A stretch of 64,000 bases of DNA from Sanderia malayensis (taxonomy: Eukaryota > Cnidaria > Scyphozoa > Semaeostomeae > Pelagiidae), in the NCBI GenBank assembly GCA_013076295.1, contig RQOL01000845.1, forward strand, positions 82,929-146,928, written 5' to 3'. Shown here piece by piece: positions 20,063-31,312 of this stretch (position 1 is the first letter of the stretch; each line of letters begins with the position of its first letter). The notes under the pieces were generated by a model, which did not search any database, was not told the DNA's origin, and saw nothing but the letters and a program-made list of their open reading frames with translations. The position numbers were made by a program, and so were the translations under genes.

Positions 20063-20147
20063 TTAGTGATTCTTGAAGGGATGGGGAATTTCGTTGGAAT
20101 TAGATAGAGTTTGAGCTACACGAGCTCGCACCATGCAGATTTGACTG
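20063..20147 (-). mobile_element. Pogo-like MITE fragment, minus strand
   Basis: On the minus strand it starts CAGTCAAATCTGCATGGTGC after TA and follows the MITE at 1740-1925 through CTTCAAGAATCACTAATG. Only one end is present. It falls between putative exons of remnant C. Confidence 0.6.
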
Positions 20148-20372
20148 TACTAACAACGCCTTCACGGGAAATACAAGACAGTGGCATGGTAGATGCAGTA
20201 GACACCCAATCATCAATTAGCTTAAACCGTGTGTTTACCTTGTAACGTGGCCAAATTTGTTGTTCTTCGTGTGGCCGTGGCACATAGAGTCGTGTTGGTA
20301 TCCTCTAAAATTAAAAATCGCAGACAGTAAGATTACCATACCGCATGTATAAGACTGAAACAGCAGACACAC

Positions 20373-20538
20373 ATAAATGTTGCAACGGAATCGAAAATCT
20401 AAAAAGTTACCAAAAAGTTTAAAAACTTGCTTCTCTCTTGCTACCAAAAAAACAGATGAACTTTGAGACTCGATTGAGAAATACAAACAGTACCTGCTGT
20501 TGGGTTGGCAGTATTAGCAGTGTTGGGTGTCGGCCTAC
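20373..20538. repeat. Direct repeat with small exon, copy 2
   Basis: Second copy of 19580-19742. The intervening 630 bases are not repeated. Confidence 0.75.
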
Positions 20539-21187
20539 AATGAAAGGAAATGATTAAGGCATACAGAACTGGAAACTTTCTTGCAATACGGAAAATGTTG
20601 TAGAGCTGATTCTTTCCTTGCAATCAATCAAGGTTTGCAATACTTTGAGCAATTCAGCATCCTGTCGACGAGGTCTGTATGAAATGCATCAAATCAAATA
20701 TCTCGGTGGATTCGTCTCTAATTCTCGCGAGAAGGTCTTCAAATTCATCTGCAGAGAGAGGCTTCTGTTTTTTTCTGTGACTATCAGCATAGCGCAGCAA
20801 TAGTGATCTGCATTGCTTTCTCTCATCATGATACGGTCAGTGAATTTGTTATGGATGTGCATACGGTGATATGTTTTACTTTATTCTATGTTTCTATTGT
20901 TTTATATTTTTGCTTTACTTTTTGTTTTACGTATATGTTGTATAAAGCATATATATACAGCAACATTAAATCACCAAATCAAGCATAGAATCAAAAAGTT
21001 AATCTTACGAATAAATATCTGCATCTTGGAATAACATCACCACTCTCTGCATTTTGTACATCTTGTAGAAATGATTTCCAAAGAGAAAGCTCTTTGCGAA
21101 ATGTTGCATCCATTATCAGTGAAGAAGGTTGTTCCTTACAAATTTCACACTGAAATCCTTTAGCAATGTCAATGTCTAGCAAACTCA

Positions 21188-21278
21188 GATAGTTATTTTC
21201 TGGTGGTTTGCATCAAAACACAACGGCGATATTCTAAAACAACATTTTGAACAATTTGGAAATGTTCTGGATGCATAT
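21188..21278 (+). pseudogene. hnRNP-like retrocopy fragment
   Basis: 91 bases match 16782-16873 (GGTGGTTTGCAT, then AACATTTTGAACAATTTGGA, GTTCTGGATGC), the first RRM of the retrocopy. The coding sequence of A1 exon 1 begins immediately after it. Confidence 0.8.
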
Positions 21279-21810
21279 CCTCTTGGGGTTCATACTGGCA
21301 CCCAGAGAAGCAACGTAAAAAAGATGTTCCATTCTCCGTTGTGGTCCATGAAAAAACGATGCCCTCTGGAAAAATCTATTCTATACGTTCAGTAAAACAA
21401 CTGCCCGTGATAATCGGGAATTTATAGTTTTCAGTGAGAAAGAAAGTATCTGCTTCGTCCAACAATGCAAGGATGTTAGGGGAGCCTACCAAGCAAATGG
21501 AATACTTAGCCACTACTCCTGTCAGCACCTGGATCGTGCCCCTGTACAGCCTGAGTATTCAGTTCGATTTACGGTTGAACAAATTCAAGAAGGTGTCCCA
21601 GATCAAGAAAAGGTTACAGAGCTGATAACAATTCAAAATGACCATCAAGATCTGCCAACGGTGGTTAAAGTTTCCGACAAAAATTATGCTGTTCTAGGAG
21701 ACTCCTGTTCATCTCATACCCTAGGCTATGTTCATGTCAGAAGAATCGAGAAAGATAGCCTAGAATGCTGCACAATTTATTGCAAACGATCATACGGCCG
21801 TACAAAGCAG
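21279..21810 (+). pseudogene. Gene A1 exon 1: N-terminal part and first half of SWIM zinc finger
   Basis: The frame FIVFSEKESICFVQQCKDVR, ...HYSCQHLDRAPVQPEYSVRF, ...SSHTLGYVHV and ECCTIYCKRSYGRTKQ is open to a canonical GT donor after 21810. It supplies the first two Cys of a SWIM-type cluster completed in exon 2. Upstream, a different frame (SYWHPEKQRKKDVPFSVVVH) leads in. The two join if the A6 run near 21352 gains one base, so the exon carries a frameshift or a sequencing error. The 5' end and start codon are unknown; the left boundary touches an hnRNP-like fragment. Confidence 0.65.
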
Positions 21811-22659
21811 GTATTACCTTGATCCTCATACACTTCCGAAATTAACTAAAAGAATTGTATGAGTATGAAAACAAATCAATTTTCAACTTTCAGCACTATA
21901 TCACAATTTTTTGGGGCAACTTTTGCACATGCGTGTGCAATTCATGCCACCTTCCTTATTTCAGCAAACAGTTACTGAAGTAGCTAAAAAGTAAAGTTAA
22001 TGTAACAAATGATCCCCGAAGAATAAAGCCCTTGGCAGCATATTATAAATTAGGTATTCAACCAATCAAATTTATAGTAAAAGCCCCATTGAGAGCTTAG
22101 TTTTCGAGGTCTTAGGGAGTGGCTTATTAGAGAAGGGGCTTATCATAAACGTTCACAATTAAAGTTACAAAATAGTTTTTTGCTATGCTTCAATTCCATG
22201 AAAGGTAGTGAGCTAGCAGCTACACTGGGGTTCCAAAAGTATTGAAAGTATTTCTTTAAATATTATTATAAAACAATATGATATAGTTTAAATGATGTTT
22301 TCACTTAAAAATTTATGAAATTCTGAGTATATTTATGCTAAAGAAATTCGCTATTGAAACCCGTTTTGTAGTTTTATATTGTTATGTAAATTCTCTTGCT
22401 CAGGCCTAGGGCCACTTCTGGACGCAATTTTTCATCAGGCGTTGCAATACTTTTTGAACCCCAGTGTACCAAATGCTCAAAATTGTTATTTTAATCAAGA
22501 CTCAGTCACTATTAACATCCTAATCTGTTCAAAATGTTTCTTGTCTTTGAAATGTAGACCTGTATCGAAAAGGACGCAAATCTAAGCGTCATTTCTAAAA
22601 CAGGGAGCGGGTTAAAAGAGAGGGGGGCTGAATAGAGCTTTCAAGGTAATCCGTTTCAG

Positions 22660-23381
22660 GTTAAAAGGAAGGCAGCATGTACGCATCTACATTTCGTTGC
22701 ATTGGCAAGACAACTGTTTGAAAAAGCTGATGATAGCCAGTCATCAAAGGATCTTCAGCTGCAAAACGTAAACAGCGAAGTTCGGCTTGAAGATGAAGAA
22801 CAACATGTCAGACAACGATCAGCCACCATTGCAATTCACATGAAAAGAAAAATCCCATACAAAATTCAAACAAACTTCATCAACGCAGTAAACATTGACT
22901 TAAAACAAGAATCAAACATTGTAACATGGGTGCCGGAAGGTTCTAAATGCGAGGGATGTGGGGGGCTACTGGGGGAACCATTGTTTCCACAAGGATCAAA
23001 ATCAAGAAGTGGCAATGGATACCTTTTCTCAAACATGCATGCTTTCACCCCAATAAATATAAAAATAAAGAAGTGCACGAACTCCGAATGTCGAGCCATC
23101 AACACAGTATTTCCAATTGAAAAGGGTAAATATGTGTTCCACATCATATCCCTAACTCCCAACATAAATGTTTATGCTTTTGCCTACTCCAAAGTATAAA
23201 TAATTCCAGTTTTAAGTTGACAAGAAACTTTTCTTCTTGCATAGGTTATTTTAACGCATGCAACAAAATTTTGGTTGCTTTAGATATCATGCTTGAGTGG
23301 AGGGAACTGTTCAAAGAAGGATTCCCAGTTACAAATTTTATAAGTGCAAAGATAAGAGCCACTCTTGCGAGAACAGAAGCG
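22660..23381 (+). CDS. Gene A1 exons 2-3: SWIM completion and CxC zinc cluster
   Basis: Exon 2 (22660-23125) starts in phase 0 after TTTCAG with VKRKAACTHLHFVALARQL, so exon 1-2 give C...C...C-x-H, a SWIM finger. It continues with KCEGCGGLLGEPLFPQGSKS and IKKCTNSECRAINTVFPIEK, a CxxC + CxxxxC cluster, to a donor splitting Gly. Exon 3 (23245-23381) reads YFNACNKILVALDIMLEWRE and LFKEGFPVTNF and ends in phase 0. This order matches the SWIM/CxC region of HMG-domain-containing-protein-3-like and KDZ-associated genes. Phases fit exactly; this part is undamaged. Confidence 0.75.
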
Positions 23382-23663
23382 GTAAGGCAAATTCTATTTT
23401 TAATAACAGAATTTTAATAACATAAAATTAATAACATAAGAACATAACAATTTTAATAACATAATAGTATTTGTGCCGAAATGGCCTGTAATTACAATGT
23501 TCAAAATCGCAGCGATGAGGATATTCTGAAGCCATTGGAATTAAAATACAAAGCTGACTAACAATATTTCTACTAAAATTGATACAAAGCTTCTACTTTA
23601 TTTCTCTTAACAACAGCAAAGTCCATTGCAATAATACAGCATAATCATTTGCTTCAATTGCAG

Positions 23664-24825
23664 CAGTTTCACCCTCCTGACTCTTTGGAATATTTAACTG
23701 AAGTGCTATACAGTGGATTTTACTGTTTCGAGGCGCTGACAGAACGAAATTTGAATGATACAATCTGTGGATTATGTGGCATAGTTGGGAACGTGTATTT
23801 GGGAGATGGCAACAAAAAAACTGTTGTTCCTTAAACGAGGTTTGTCTAAGTAGTGACATCATATTCATTAGAAAGTTATAATCATGACCATTCAAATTAT
23901 TTCACAGGGGCAGATTCTTGTTTGCGAGCCAACTTTCTTGTGCGTCTCGTACAGCACTTTAACCTGTGGCTAATTTTGTCTTTCACATGTCAACAGTGTA
24001 CCGTTGCGTCGAAGTTTCTCATTTTGACCGAATCTGTAAGAGACGCAGCGGACATGTATCTTTCACTGCAGAATCAACCGGCACTGTTGTTAGTGATACT
24101 GCTTGCACATTTGTGCAACATATCAACAACCGCAATCGAAATGACGCCAATCGGTTATGGGGTGAATATGATGGATGCTTCGAAGTTCCAAAGATAGATC
24201 GGCCTCCGAAATGTGTAAGTCTACCGTTTCATAGTTTCAAAGTTCTTTTGTAGCTATTTTGCTTGCCCTTGAACTGAAAATACCAAGAACAAATAAAACG
24301 ATTCTTTATATCTATTGATTTCTCAACAGTTTATGAATGCACCAGAAATTGTTCCTGTTGAGTACAGTGATGGCTCTAAAACAACAACCACCAATCGCCA
24401 CTACGTCATGGGTGATAGATTCCACACATCTTCGAACCCTCACAAATCTTCTCTCTGCGAGTACCACAACATCAATCTGTGCCTTCAAGCAAATACTGTC
24501 AAATCCAGCTATCAGGAATCTGAAAATCACAGGAAAAATTTGACTCGGTTACGGTCCTCGTGTATGCAGAATTTTCATATCCACTTTCTATACAACTATC
24601 TTCAGGTGAATAATATACTGATACCGACTAATAATAATAGTTTACGCTTACATGATTGGTAGAATGTTAAAATGGTTGAATTTGATTGGTTAGACGTGAA
24701 ATGAAACGCAGTAGCTGAATGCTTTTCTGTGGACAAGCTCCTTGTGTCATGTCTTAATGCCTTAAAAATATTTGCAGGATTATTATCACAATGAGAAGCT
24801 GGTGACTCAACAAAAAAAAGGATAG
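23664..24825 (+). pseudogene. Gene A1 exons 4-7: KDZ-type C-terminal region
   Basis: Exon 4 (23664-23839) has GFYCFEALTERNLNDTICGL with C-x-x-C then GDGNKK; an A7 run here must be A6 to reach the donor in the phase exon 5 needs. Exon 5 (about 24000-24214) has VYRCVEVSHFDRICKRRSGH and NRLWGEYDGCFEVPK. Exon 6 (24330-24605) has MGDRFHTSSNPHKSSLCEYH and SYQESENHRKNLTRLRSSC, a D-R-F-H...Q-E-x-x-N pattern as in KDZ transposase-derived domains. Exon 7 (24778-24825) ends the protein with DYYHNEKLVTQQKKG. Splice phases agree throughout apart from the A7 run. Confidence 0.7.
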
Positions 24826-26561
24826 AAAAAAACAGCGGTGCAGAAATTTCAAGAGACGAAAACATGAGATTTGTTGTTTGCAATAATGACAATTAAAGTA
24901 GCTACATACTATATTTGTATTGATTAATTCTATTTAAAAAACAATTTAAAAAGTCATATTACTTAATGCAATTTTTGCATGACAAGCGACGTTTTCAGAA
25001 CCTGGTACTATTCATTGAAGTTATATAACTTCAATAATTCACTCAGATTATTCAACGAGGGTACTTGGGAAAATTGAAGCGCAGGAAAGTGTTGCCCTGA
25101 CACCAAAGGTCCATTTCTATACCAAAGCTAACAAAATTGTATTTTGATCTCAACCTTTTAGTTAAATCGTTCACCCATCTCAATACTACAATAACACTAT
25201 AATATGTTGAGTTGTCAAGCTATAAACAATTTAAGTAATTGCAAAGTAGTTTTTTAGGCGAAAAGCATTTCAACATTCTCATTCAACTTTGCATTAACAT
25301 ACTTTAAATATTCTCATTTAAATAGCAACAACAACACCGTAATATTATGTAACAATTATGTATCAGTTTTGAAGCAGCAAGCACCTTGATTCTATAAAAC
25401 TAGCATGACTGAAATATTGTTGTTATTTTTTCGACATTCCAGTTTTAAAATTCCAGTTATGGAGAGAAATTAGCTATCACGGGATTGGAAATGGCTCCAG
25501 TTTGTTACAGGGAGTGTTTTCATATGATAGTCGTGCTGAAGGCTCACGGTAAATGCATAGCCAGTTCAGCTTAAGCAGTGATAAGGTCAGGCCATGTAGA
25601 AATAATGTGTCAGAAAAGGTTTTCACGCAATACACACATTTTTTTATAAAAAACTAAGGTCCGGGCCCATGTACGCTACAGCTTGAAAACGCCATTAGTC
25701 AACTTTTGCAACCACAGACTTGGGAATCCGGCAGGAGCAGAAAACAATTTCAAAATTATTTAACCTCCAAAAATGTATAAATTTGGATTAACACTTAACC
25801 GCACGAAGGGCATAAATTTAGCATTGAGGTTGTTTCACGAAAATGTGTAAGCACGAAGAACATTGCACAGAACAGATAATCAAAAGTATCCTTGCTCATT
25901 CTTCAAAGATTCTTCAAATCTATATCACACCTACTTCTGGAACAATTTCTATATATATTGTGCAATTTACCATGTAAAGGTGGTTAAACCAGATATTAAT
26001 CTGATATTTCATGTAAATAATGTTTAATTATTCCATTCGACCACTCTAAAAGGGTGCACATTATGTGGGTGGAGTGGGGGGGGGGTTGTGGCCCTGCTTC
26101 TGTTATTGCCTGTTTTCAATAAGTAAGTGATTAGAAATCCTGATAACTTTATTATAGTTTTAATAGGAGAATTCGCAAGCATCCTTGTTTTCGAGGGACG
26201 GCAGGTTAATTTTGGCTGCTGGGCAATCAACAAAAGGCAGAAAATCCACATGAACGGCAACCGTAATTCATGCTAAATTTGTCTACGGTGGTGCTGTAGA
26301 GCATTTATCCCGTGTATCCATTTGTAGACATATAATAATTTTGGAATAGTTTTCGAATCAAGACAGATTTCAAACACGACGGCCTGCGGTTGAAAAATTA
26401 AAGTACACGTGCCCTTATATAAGCGTCACCTTGAGATTTTCTATCCATTTTCCGATAGCAGCTTTGCACAAAGCATCACCGAAAAGTTAGGCTCAGAGAC
26501 AATTATCTTTTTGGTTTAAAGCCTTGAGAGTATTTTCCAGGAGACCTCTGTTTTTAAAGAA
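24826..26561. other. Intergenic; contains duplicated upstream block
   Basis: No gene seen between A1 and A2. Bases 25660-25910 match 41045-41305 upstream of gene B in the same orientation (landmarks GGGCCCATGTACG, AATCCGGCA, CACGAAGGGCATAAATTT). The conserved block lies about 0.7-0.9 kb before the A2 start and may include its promoter. Confidence 0.6.
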
Positions 26562-28181
26562 ATGGCAGCATTGGAGTGTTTTGAAGACGCAACAGAGACG
26601 AACAGCACTGACTACCATCTTGATAATGAAATGGTAAGCCAATGTTTTTGAAAAACGTAATGATATATAATATAAAACATTCGTACGCATTTGTTTTTCA
26701 AATCTAGTTTGATAGAAATAAGTACTTGCCTTCTAAATGGATAATATTATTCTTTTAATCGGAGAACTTACTGAAACTTTTTACAAACCCTTTTTTATAA
26801 GAATACCATATTTCCAACGAGCATTAACATTTCTAAAAGTTTTCGATTTTGAGCCTGAGATTATCCTGAAACTATCTTTTTTATGCGTTGTTTCATCATT
26901 AACTTAAGCAAGAATAGAACGGAATAATAAAAAATGTGATATTAAAATACAAAAGCATTCTTACTTCGCGCGATCCTAGTCTAAAAACACTACTTCGAAG
27001 GTTGCTTTGTGAGAAATCTCAGAAAAATAACAAATTTAAGTATTCATGAGACTTGACTTTGGCCTTATCTCTTCTAAAGTTTTGGGTCTCAATATAGACT
27101 GTGTTCCTGTGGCGTAGATAGAGGGGGGTCAGGGGGGCGAAAAACCCCCTGTAGAGCATAACTGCCGTTTTGTCGGAAACTTTTTGATCTGTGCAGAAAA
27201 TAAATATCTTCTGTTAACGTTCAGTTCTGGGAAATTTCTTTATCTTATATTCATAGTCTTGAAAAAACCAAATTGCTTCTTAAATATTTGTCATAAAATC
27301 TGAATTTCTCGCCCTCCTATAAAATTTCCTATCTACGCCATTGGCGTTCTTGTAAAGAGAAAAGTGTGTAATAATGACATAAGAATATCTGAACACGCTT
27401 TATAAATTTTAGAGATGCTTTAATATGCTACGCACCACAAAACAGTGATTTGTTTTTGTATGATTCCTAAGAATTTTACCGACGTTAGCGATCCAAGCAG
27501 TCATTTCTCGGAAGCAAGACTGAAAAATCGTTTCTACGAGCTAGACTTGAAGACCTTTTATCACAAGGATTGTCAATCAACCAAAAATTAGCAGGACCGC
27601 GATCCAATTTTCGCTGATTTTGTCCTAAAAATCATCGGTTCGGTGAAGTACGATGGTGAAAAGAGCTGGGTGTGCCAATGTCGTAGCACAAATGTTGACA
27701 ATCCATTGGAAACGATTGAGAAGTAAGTAAATCCAGATCTCTATTAACAGTTTAGCATATTATTGTTGGCCAGGGTAGGATTTCGGGTTAGCAGGAAATA
27801 TGGTAACTGTAATGATCCAGCTTATCCAGAGCCACAACATTTTACTTGCCAGATCTTAATTTTCCAACATTGTTTTAAGTAATTGATACATATTACTTTT
27901 GACATTGAAACATTCGATATTTGTTAACATTTTCATATTTCTATCTGAGGAATATTTGCCTTCCTGGTATTGCTTTCACGGGACCACAACGCTTCACATG
28001 CCACATACATAAGCAGTTTCGAAGCGATGTCGTCATCAATGGAGCACTCCAGAAATCTGACGTAACAGATTATCTCATGCATTTAAAAATCAACTATATG
28101 ATGATGGGTGAACCAAGAGAATTCAAGCCTGCAGGAGTTGTAGGATACTTAATGGGCAACACTTGGATTCTTTCTGATCAG
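26562..28181 (+). pseudogene. Gene A2 exons 1-3: N-terminus
   Basis: Exon 1 (26562-26633) starts MAALECFEDATETN and ends LDNEM, parallel to MANVTNFEDDTEDF...LDNE in gene B. Exon 2 (27472-27722) has an in-frame TAG near 27589, then PIFADFVLKIIGSVKYDG and WVCQCRS. Exon 3 (27950-28181, 232 nt, same length and phases as in B) has GIAFTGPQRFTCHIHKQFRS and GYLMGNTWILSDQ. The acidic start and exon-phase match to B make the gene model solid, but the TAG argues against an active gene. I do not recognise the family. Confidence 0.7.
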
Positions 28182-28196
28182 GTAAATACAGATATC

Positions 28197-28435
28197 TTCT
28201 TCTTCTTCTTCTTCTTCTTCTCCAGGCTCTAATCCCATTCTGAATGGGGTCGCCGGTGTGGATCCTCCGCCTCCATCTCAGTCTTTCCATGGCATTCTCC
28301 TCTCTCACGCCGATAGACCTCATGTCCTCTCTTACGCAGTCCGTCCAATCCATCGTCTCTTTGGCCGTCCTCTACCTCTCGTTCCTACTATCATCTTCCT
28401 ATAGATCTCTGCCCAACGTACTCTTCCTCTATACA
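28197..28435 (-). mobile_element. LINE ORF2 C-terminal fragment in A2 intron 3
   Basis: Minus strand reads RGRGRPKRRW, then after a one-base shift DCVREDMRSIGVREENAMER and RWRRRIHTGDPIQNG, the C-terminal signature of non-LTR retrotransposon ORF2 proteins (RGRPxxRW...W...). It ends in a (GAA)n tail (28222-28197), as several LINE families do. Clade not resolved. Confidence 0.7.
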
Positions 28436-28495
28436 TATATACATATATAAATACATATACACTAAGAAGAGAGAGACTCAGAAGACAAAACTCTC

Positions 28496-28540
28496 CATCT
28501 CGACAAGCCTGTTTCGTGGTTACCCACTCATCAGGAGATG
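28496..28540 (-). ncRNA. Hammerhead ribozyme, Penelope-type tail
   Basis: On the minus strand: CATCTC (stem I), CTGATGA (core), GTGG-GTAA-CCAC (stem II), GAAA (core), a short stem III (ACA/TGT with GGCT loop) ending in GTC (cleavage site), then GAGATG (stem I, perfect 6-bp match to CATCTC). All conserved hammerhead core bases are present. Upstream and downstream sequence looks like the tail of a Penelope-like element, a group known to carry hammerheads. It lies in intron 3 of gene A2, opposite in strand. Expected to self-cleave after GTC. Confidence 0.85.
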
Positions 28541-28731
28541 TAATAGCTCTACTTTATGTATTGAGCACTCTAACGGGAAACCGATTCACGGACTTTGTAT
28601 ATAAATACATATATAAAGCATTTAAATATGTTTTGATCGTCTTTGCTGAGCCACATTCAAAACAAAAGACCTTTTTGGGTGAACATGTGAAAATAAATCT
28701 CCTCATTAATCCTTAAATCGTATTTTTAAAG

Positions 28732-29080
28732 CAACACTTGAGGAATGGCCATCTGGTTCAGCCACAAGAAATGGAATATGTTCAAGTGAAAGGTTCTTGT
28801 AGAGCCATTGAGCTGGAAATCCAAGAGCGTTTAGTGAACGACTAGGATCTTTGCCTCACAATAAACAGATGGTATGTCACTAGTTAAACAGTAGACAATC
28901 ATTTTCTATAAACAGGTTACAATAACATAACATCAAATCAGTCTATTATTAAAATTTTCAGTTACTACGAATTGACAAATGGATTCGGAGCAAACAGAGA
29001 TGCTCTGTTGATGGCCACATATTTCGTTTTGGGACGAATTCTCAGACAAACACTGCCAACGATGGAGAGGAGAAATACAG
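28732..29080 (+). pseudogene. Gene A2 exons 4-5
   Basis: Exon 4 (28732-28871) begins QHLRNGHLVQPQEMEYVQVK in phase 0 and has an in-frame TAG before DLCLTIN (gene B: DLNLCIEIN). Exon 5 (28962-29080) reads YYELTNGFGANRDALLMATY and FVLGRILRQTLPTMERRN, matching CQSLRMATAFILAIILR in B. Splice signals are canonical. The stop truncates any protein before the NTPase core. Confidence 0.65.
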
Positions 29081-29295
29081 GTGATGTTTGTTGACATAAT
29101 TTATATTATGGACTACTACATCTCATTACTTGCCAGTAACTAGCTTCCTTTCTTGTGCTGACGATAGCTATTGTGTATCTGCTACAAAATTTTAAATCCT
29201 CAAGGTCTTTGTTTGAATTTCCAGAAGTGAGAGTAAGTATAAAGGTTTACTAGCAATACAGTGACTTTCAACTTAACAGTTTGCTTTTCCCATAG

Positions 29296-29787
29296 ATGAA
29301 AGCAAAATTGGCCTTCTATTCGCCCAAGAGATGAATGTTGGCAAAACGCTATCACAAAAAATTCTTAATCTGGGACAAGGGTCCCACGAAGAAGATGGTT
29401 GCCTTCTTCTATCTGGCGGTGACTCCGTCACTGGCGGCACATCAATGTAATATTCGAGTTTTAATTCAAAACATGATTGTCCACTAAATATCTATCTAAG
29501 GCATAACTTTCAATGTCATTTGCAAACTCTTATTGCAGCACGATGCTTCAAAAATACCTGGAAGACACAACGATGGTTGTGATGTTGAACGACTCGCGCT
29601 TTAACAGAGTAAATTCAGAGGCTCTGTTACGATATCATGAAGCCTTGTATCAAGGATCCAGAAAGGAAGGAATGGGCAAATCCAAAGCCACAGCGAAGGG
29701 AGAGTTGTGCGGTTCAACTTTGCTCGAGACGATAATTACAACAAGTGTCTTGTACAAGAGCTTCGCTCACTTGCCAATAACTACAAT
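29296..29787 (+). pseudogene. Gene A2 exons 6-7: P-loop NTPase core
   Basis: Exon 6 (29296-29446, 151 nt as in B) codes for LLFAQEMNVGKTLSQKILN, a Walker-A-like loop (x4-GKT) lacking the usual first Gly, then a Gly-rich LLLSGGDSVTGGTS. Exon 7 (29539-29787) has TTMVVMLNDSRF, a Walker-B-like strand with Asn-Asp, then YHEALYQGSRKEGMGKSKA. Relative to B, the part holding the SSND motif and the following intron are missing, and the frame shifts to GRVVRFNFARDDN. The layout is AAA+/superfamily-3-like. Family unknown. Confidence 0.65.
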
Positions 29788-30189
29788 GTAAGTGCACGCG
29801 AAACTGCGCCTATTTGATCTTTTTCTTCACTTGGTCTCTTTTCCTTTGAGTATTCGTGAATGTATTTGCTTTCTATTCTGCAGATTTGTTTTATCTTTTC
29901 TGCTTTTTCTCCTACATTTATCACCACAATTTCTCTGATCTTTATGATGTCTCTCTTGGTCGTATTCTTTTTTATTTCAAAAGCTATTTTCTTTTAACCA
30001 TTGTTTTGATTTGATGTCTATGAAAACACAAAATACGAAAAGTAAGAATTGAAATATAAGTCCTTTTTTCCAAATTCGCAATTTTAATTGCAAAGTATAT
30101 CACAACTCGCAATTTATATACAACTCGCAACTCGTCCAACCTGCTTTACCTTATCATTTTTCGGCTGACTTATCTTTTTATACTTCTAG

Positions 30190-31195
30190 GGCCTTCTTCT
30201 TGCATGGATCATCCACCATCTTAAACTATGGGGCAAGTACGAGGCAAGACTGTGTCAGCTGTTGTCAGCAATATTTCAAAGAAATTTGAAAACGCAACAA
30301 CGTTGGGTAGATACACTGTCAACGATTGTTTACACCGGATATTTGGTAAGATCTATTGCATACTAAAATATGGCAATACATATCATTGTATAGTATTACA
30401 AACTAACATTAATTTTACATTTTTTTATGCTTTGAGATCATATCTTAAATCCTGTACTTTTTCCAGTATGCTGCCACGCTGGGTGAGACAAAAAGCTTGC
30501 TAAAAGAAATGGAGACATTTTTAGAATCCGAATTGGAGAACGGCGACATTGGGGTCATGCAGAAGATTGAAAAATTTGTCAGAAACAAGATCAAGGAGAA
30601 TGATTCACATGTAAGCCCTTCTTCATAATATTTAGTGTTAACAGTTTTTATAAGTCATGCAGTTGACATGACTAATAAACATAAATCTATTTTGTCCACA
30701 TTACTAGATTTTATCTTGGGCTAACTGGAAAGTGAAGGTCACACAAAAAGGAAGTGGACGCTTTGTCCCTGCCCTGGGAATAAAGAGCCAAGAACTAAAA
30801 ATGTGGATCAAACAGACAGTAAATTTCAAAACCTTTGTTTCTGTTGGTTGCATTTTACACTTATACGTTTCAACATAAATACACAAAGCTATCTTATTAT
30901 ACAATAGGATGTAAAGAATGCACTCAAAAGTTTAACAGAGAATGATGTTGCAGTGTCAACATACTTCAGCAGAAGTGAAGATGGCTGCACTCTTCATGAC
31001 ATCCAAAAGAGGGACAAAAAAAACTGTAAATCTTCGAGGCAAGCCGTTAAAATATGTTACATTGACTAACATGTAAACTTTACTTTTTGGTATATTTTGT
31101 CCACCACATCTGACTTACATCATTTTATTTCCTTGTAGCATACAGATTTCCGATGTGCGAGTTTCAACAAAATTTAGAGAGCTGGCTAGATTTTG
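30190..31195 (+). pseudogene. Gene A2 exons 8-12: helical region after the NTPase core
   Basis: Five exons with canonical signals: 30190-30345 (GLLLAWIIHHLKLWGKYEAR), 30467-30610 (ATLGETKSLLKEMETFLESE), 30708-30818 (ILSWANWKVKVTQKGSGRF), 30908-31025 (DVKNALKSLTENDVAVSTYF) and 31139-31195 (RFPMCEFQQNLESWLDF). Each has a partner in gene B with equal phase and near-equal length. Mostly predicted helix. No known domain recognised. No stop seen in this part. Confidence 0.65.
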
Positions 31196-31312
31196 GTGAG
31201 AAACTCGATAGTGCACAGCCTGAAATTGTCATGTTTTCACAATAAATTGTTAATTTTTATGGAAGGACTTTAGCAAAGAGGGTAATATCAAAATTTTTCT
31301 TGTCTCTGCAAG

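Larger units (their letters stand above)
19742..21185 (-). pseudogene. Remnant C: minus-strand KDZ/HMGXB3-like gene fragment
   Basis: The best exon, 21185-21009, codes for GFQCEICKEQPSSLIMDATF and KELSLWKSFLQDVQ, the C-x-x-C...P...D block that this family has after its CxC cluster (A1 equivalent: ICGLCGIVGNVYLGDGN). Plausible downstream exons on the same strand are 20764-20680 (LSADEFEDLLARIRDEST), 20537-20499 and 20305-20241 (IPTRLYVPRPHEEQQIWPRY). Order and phases are uncertain. It is oriented away from A1, so the two are separate copies. Confidence 0.45.
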
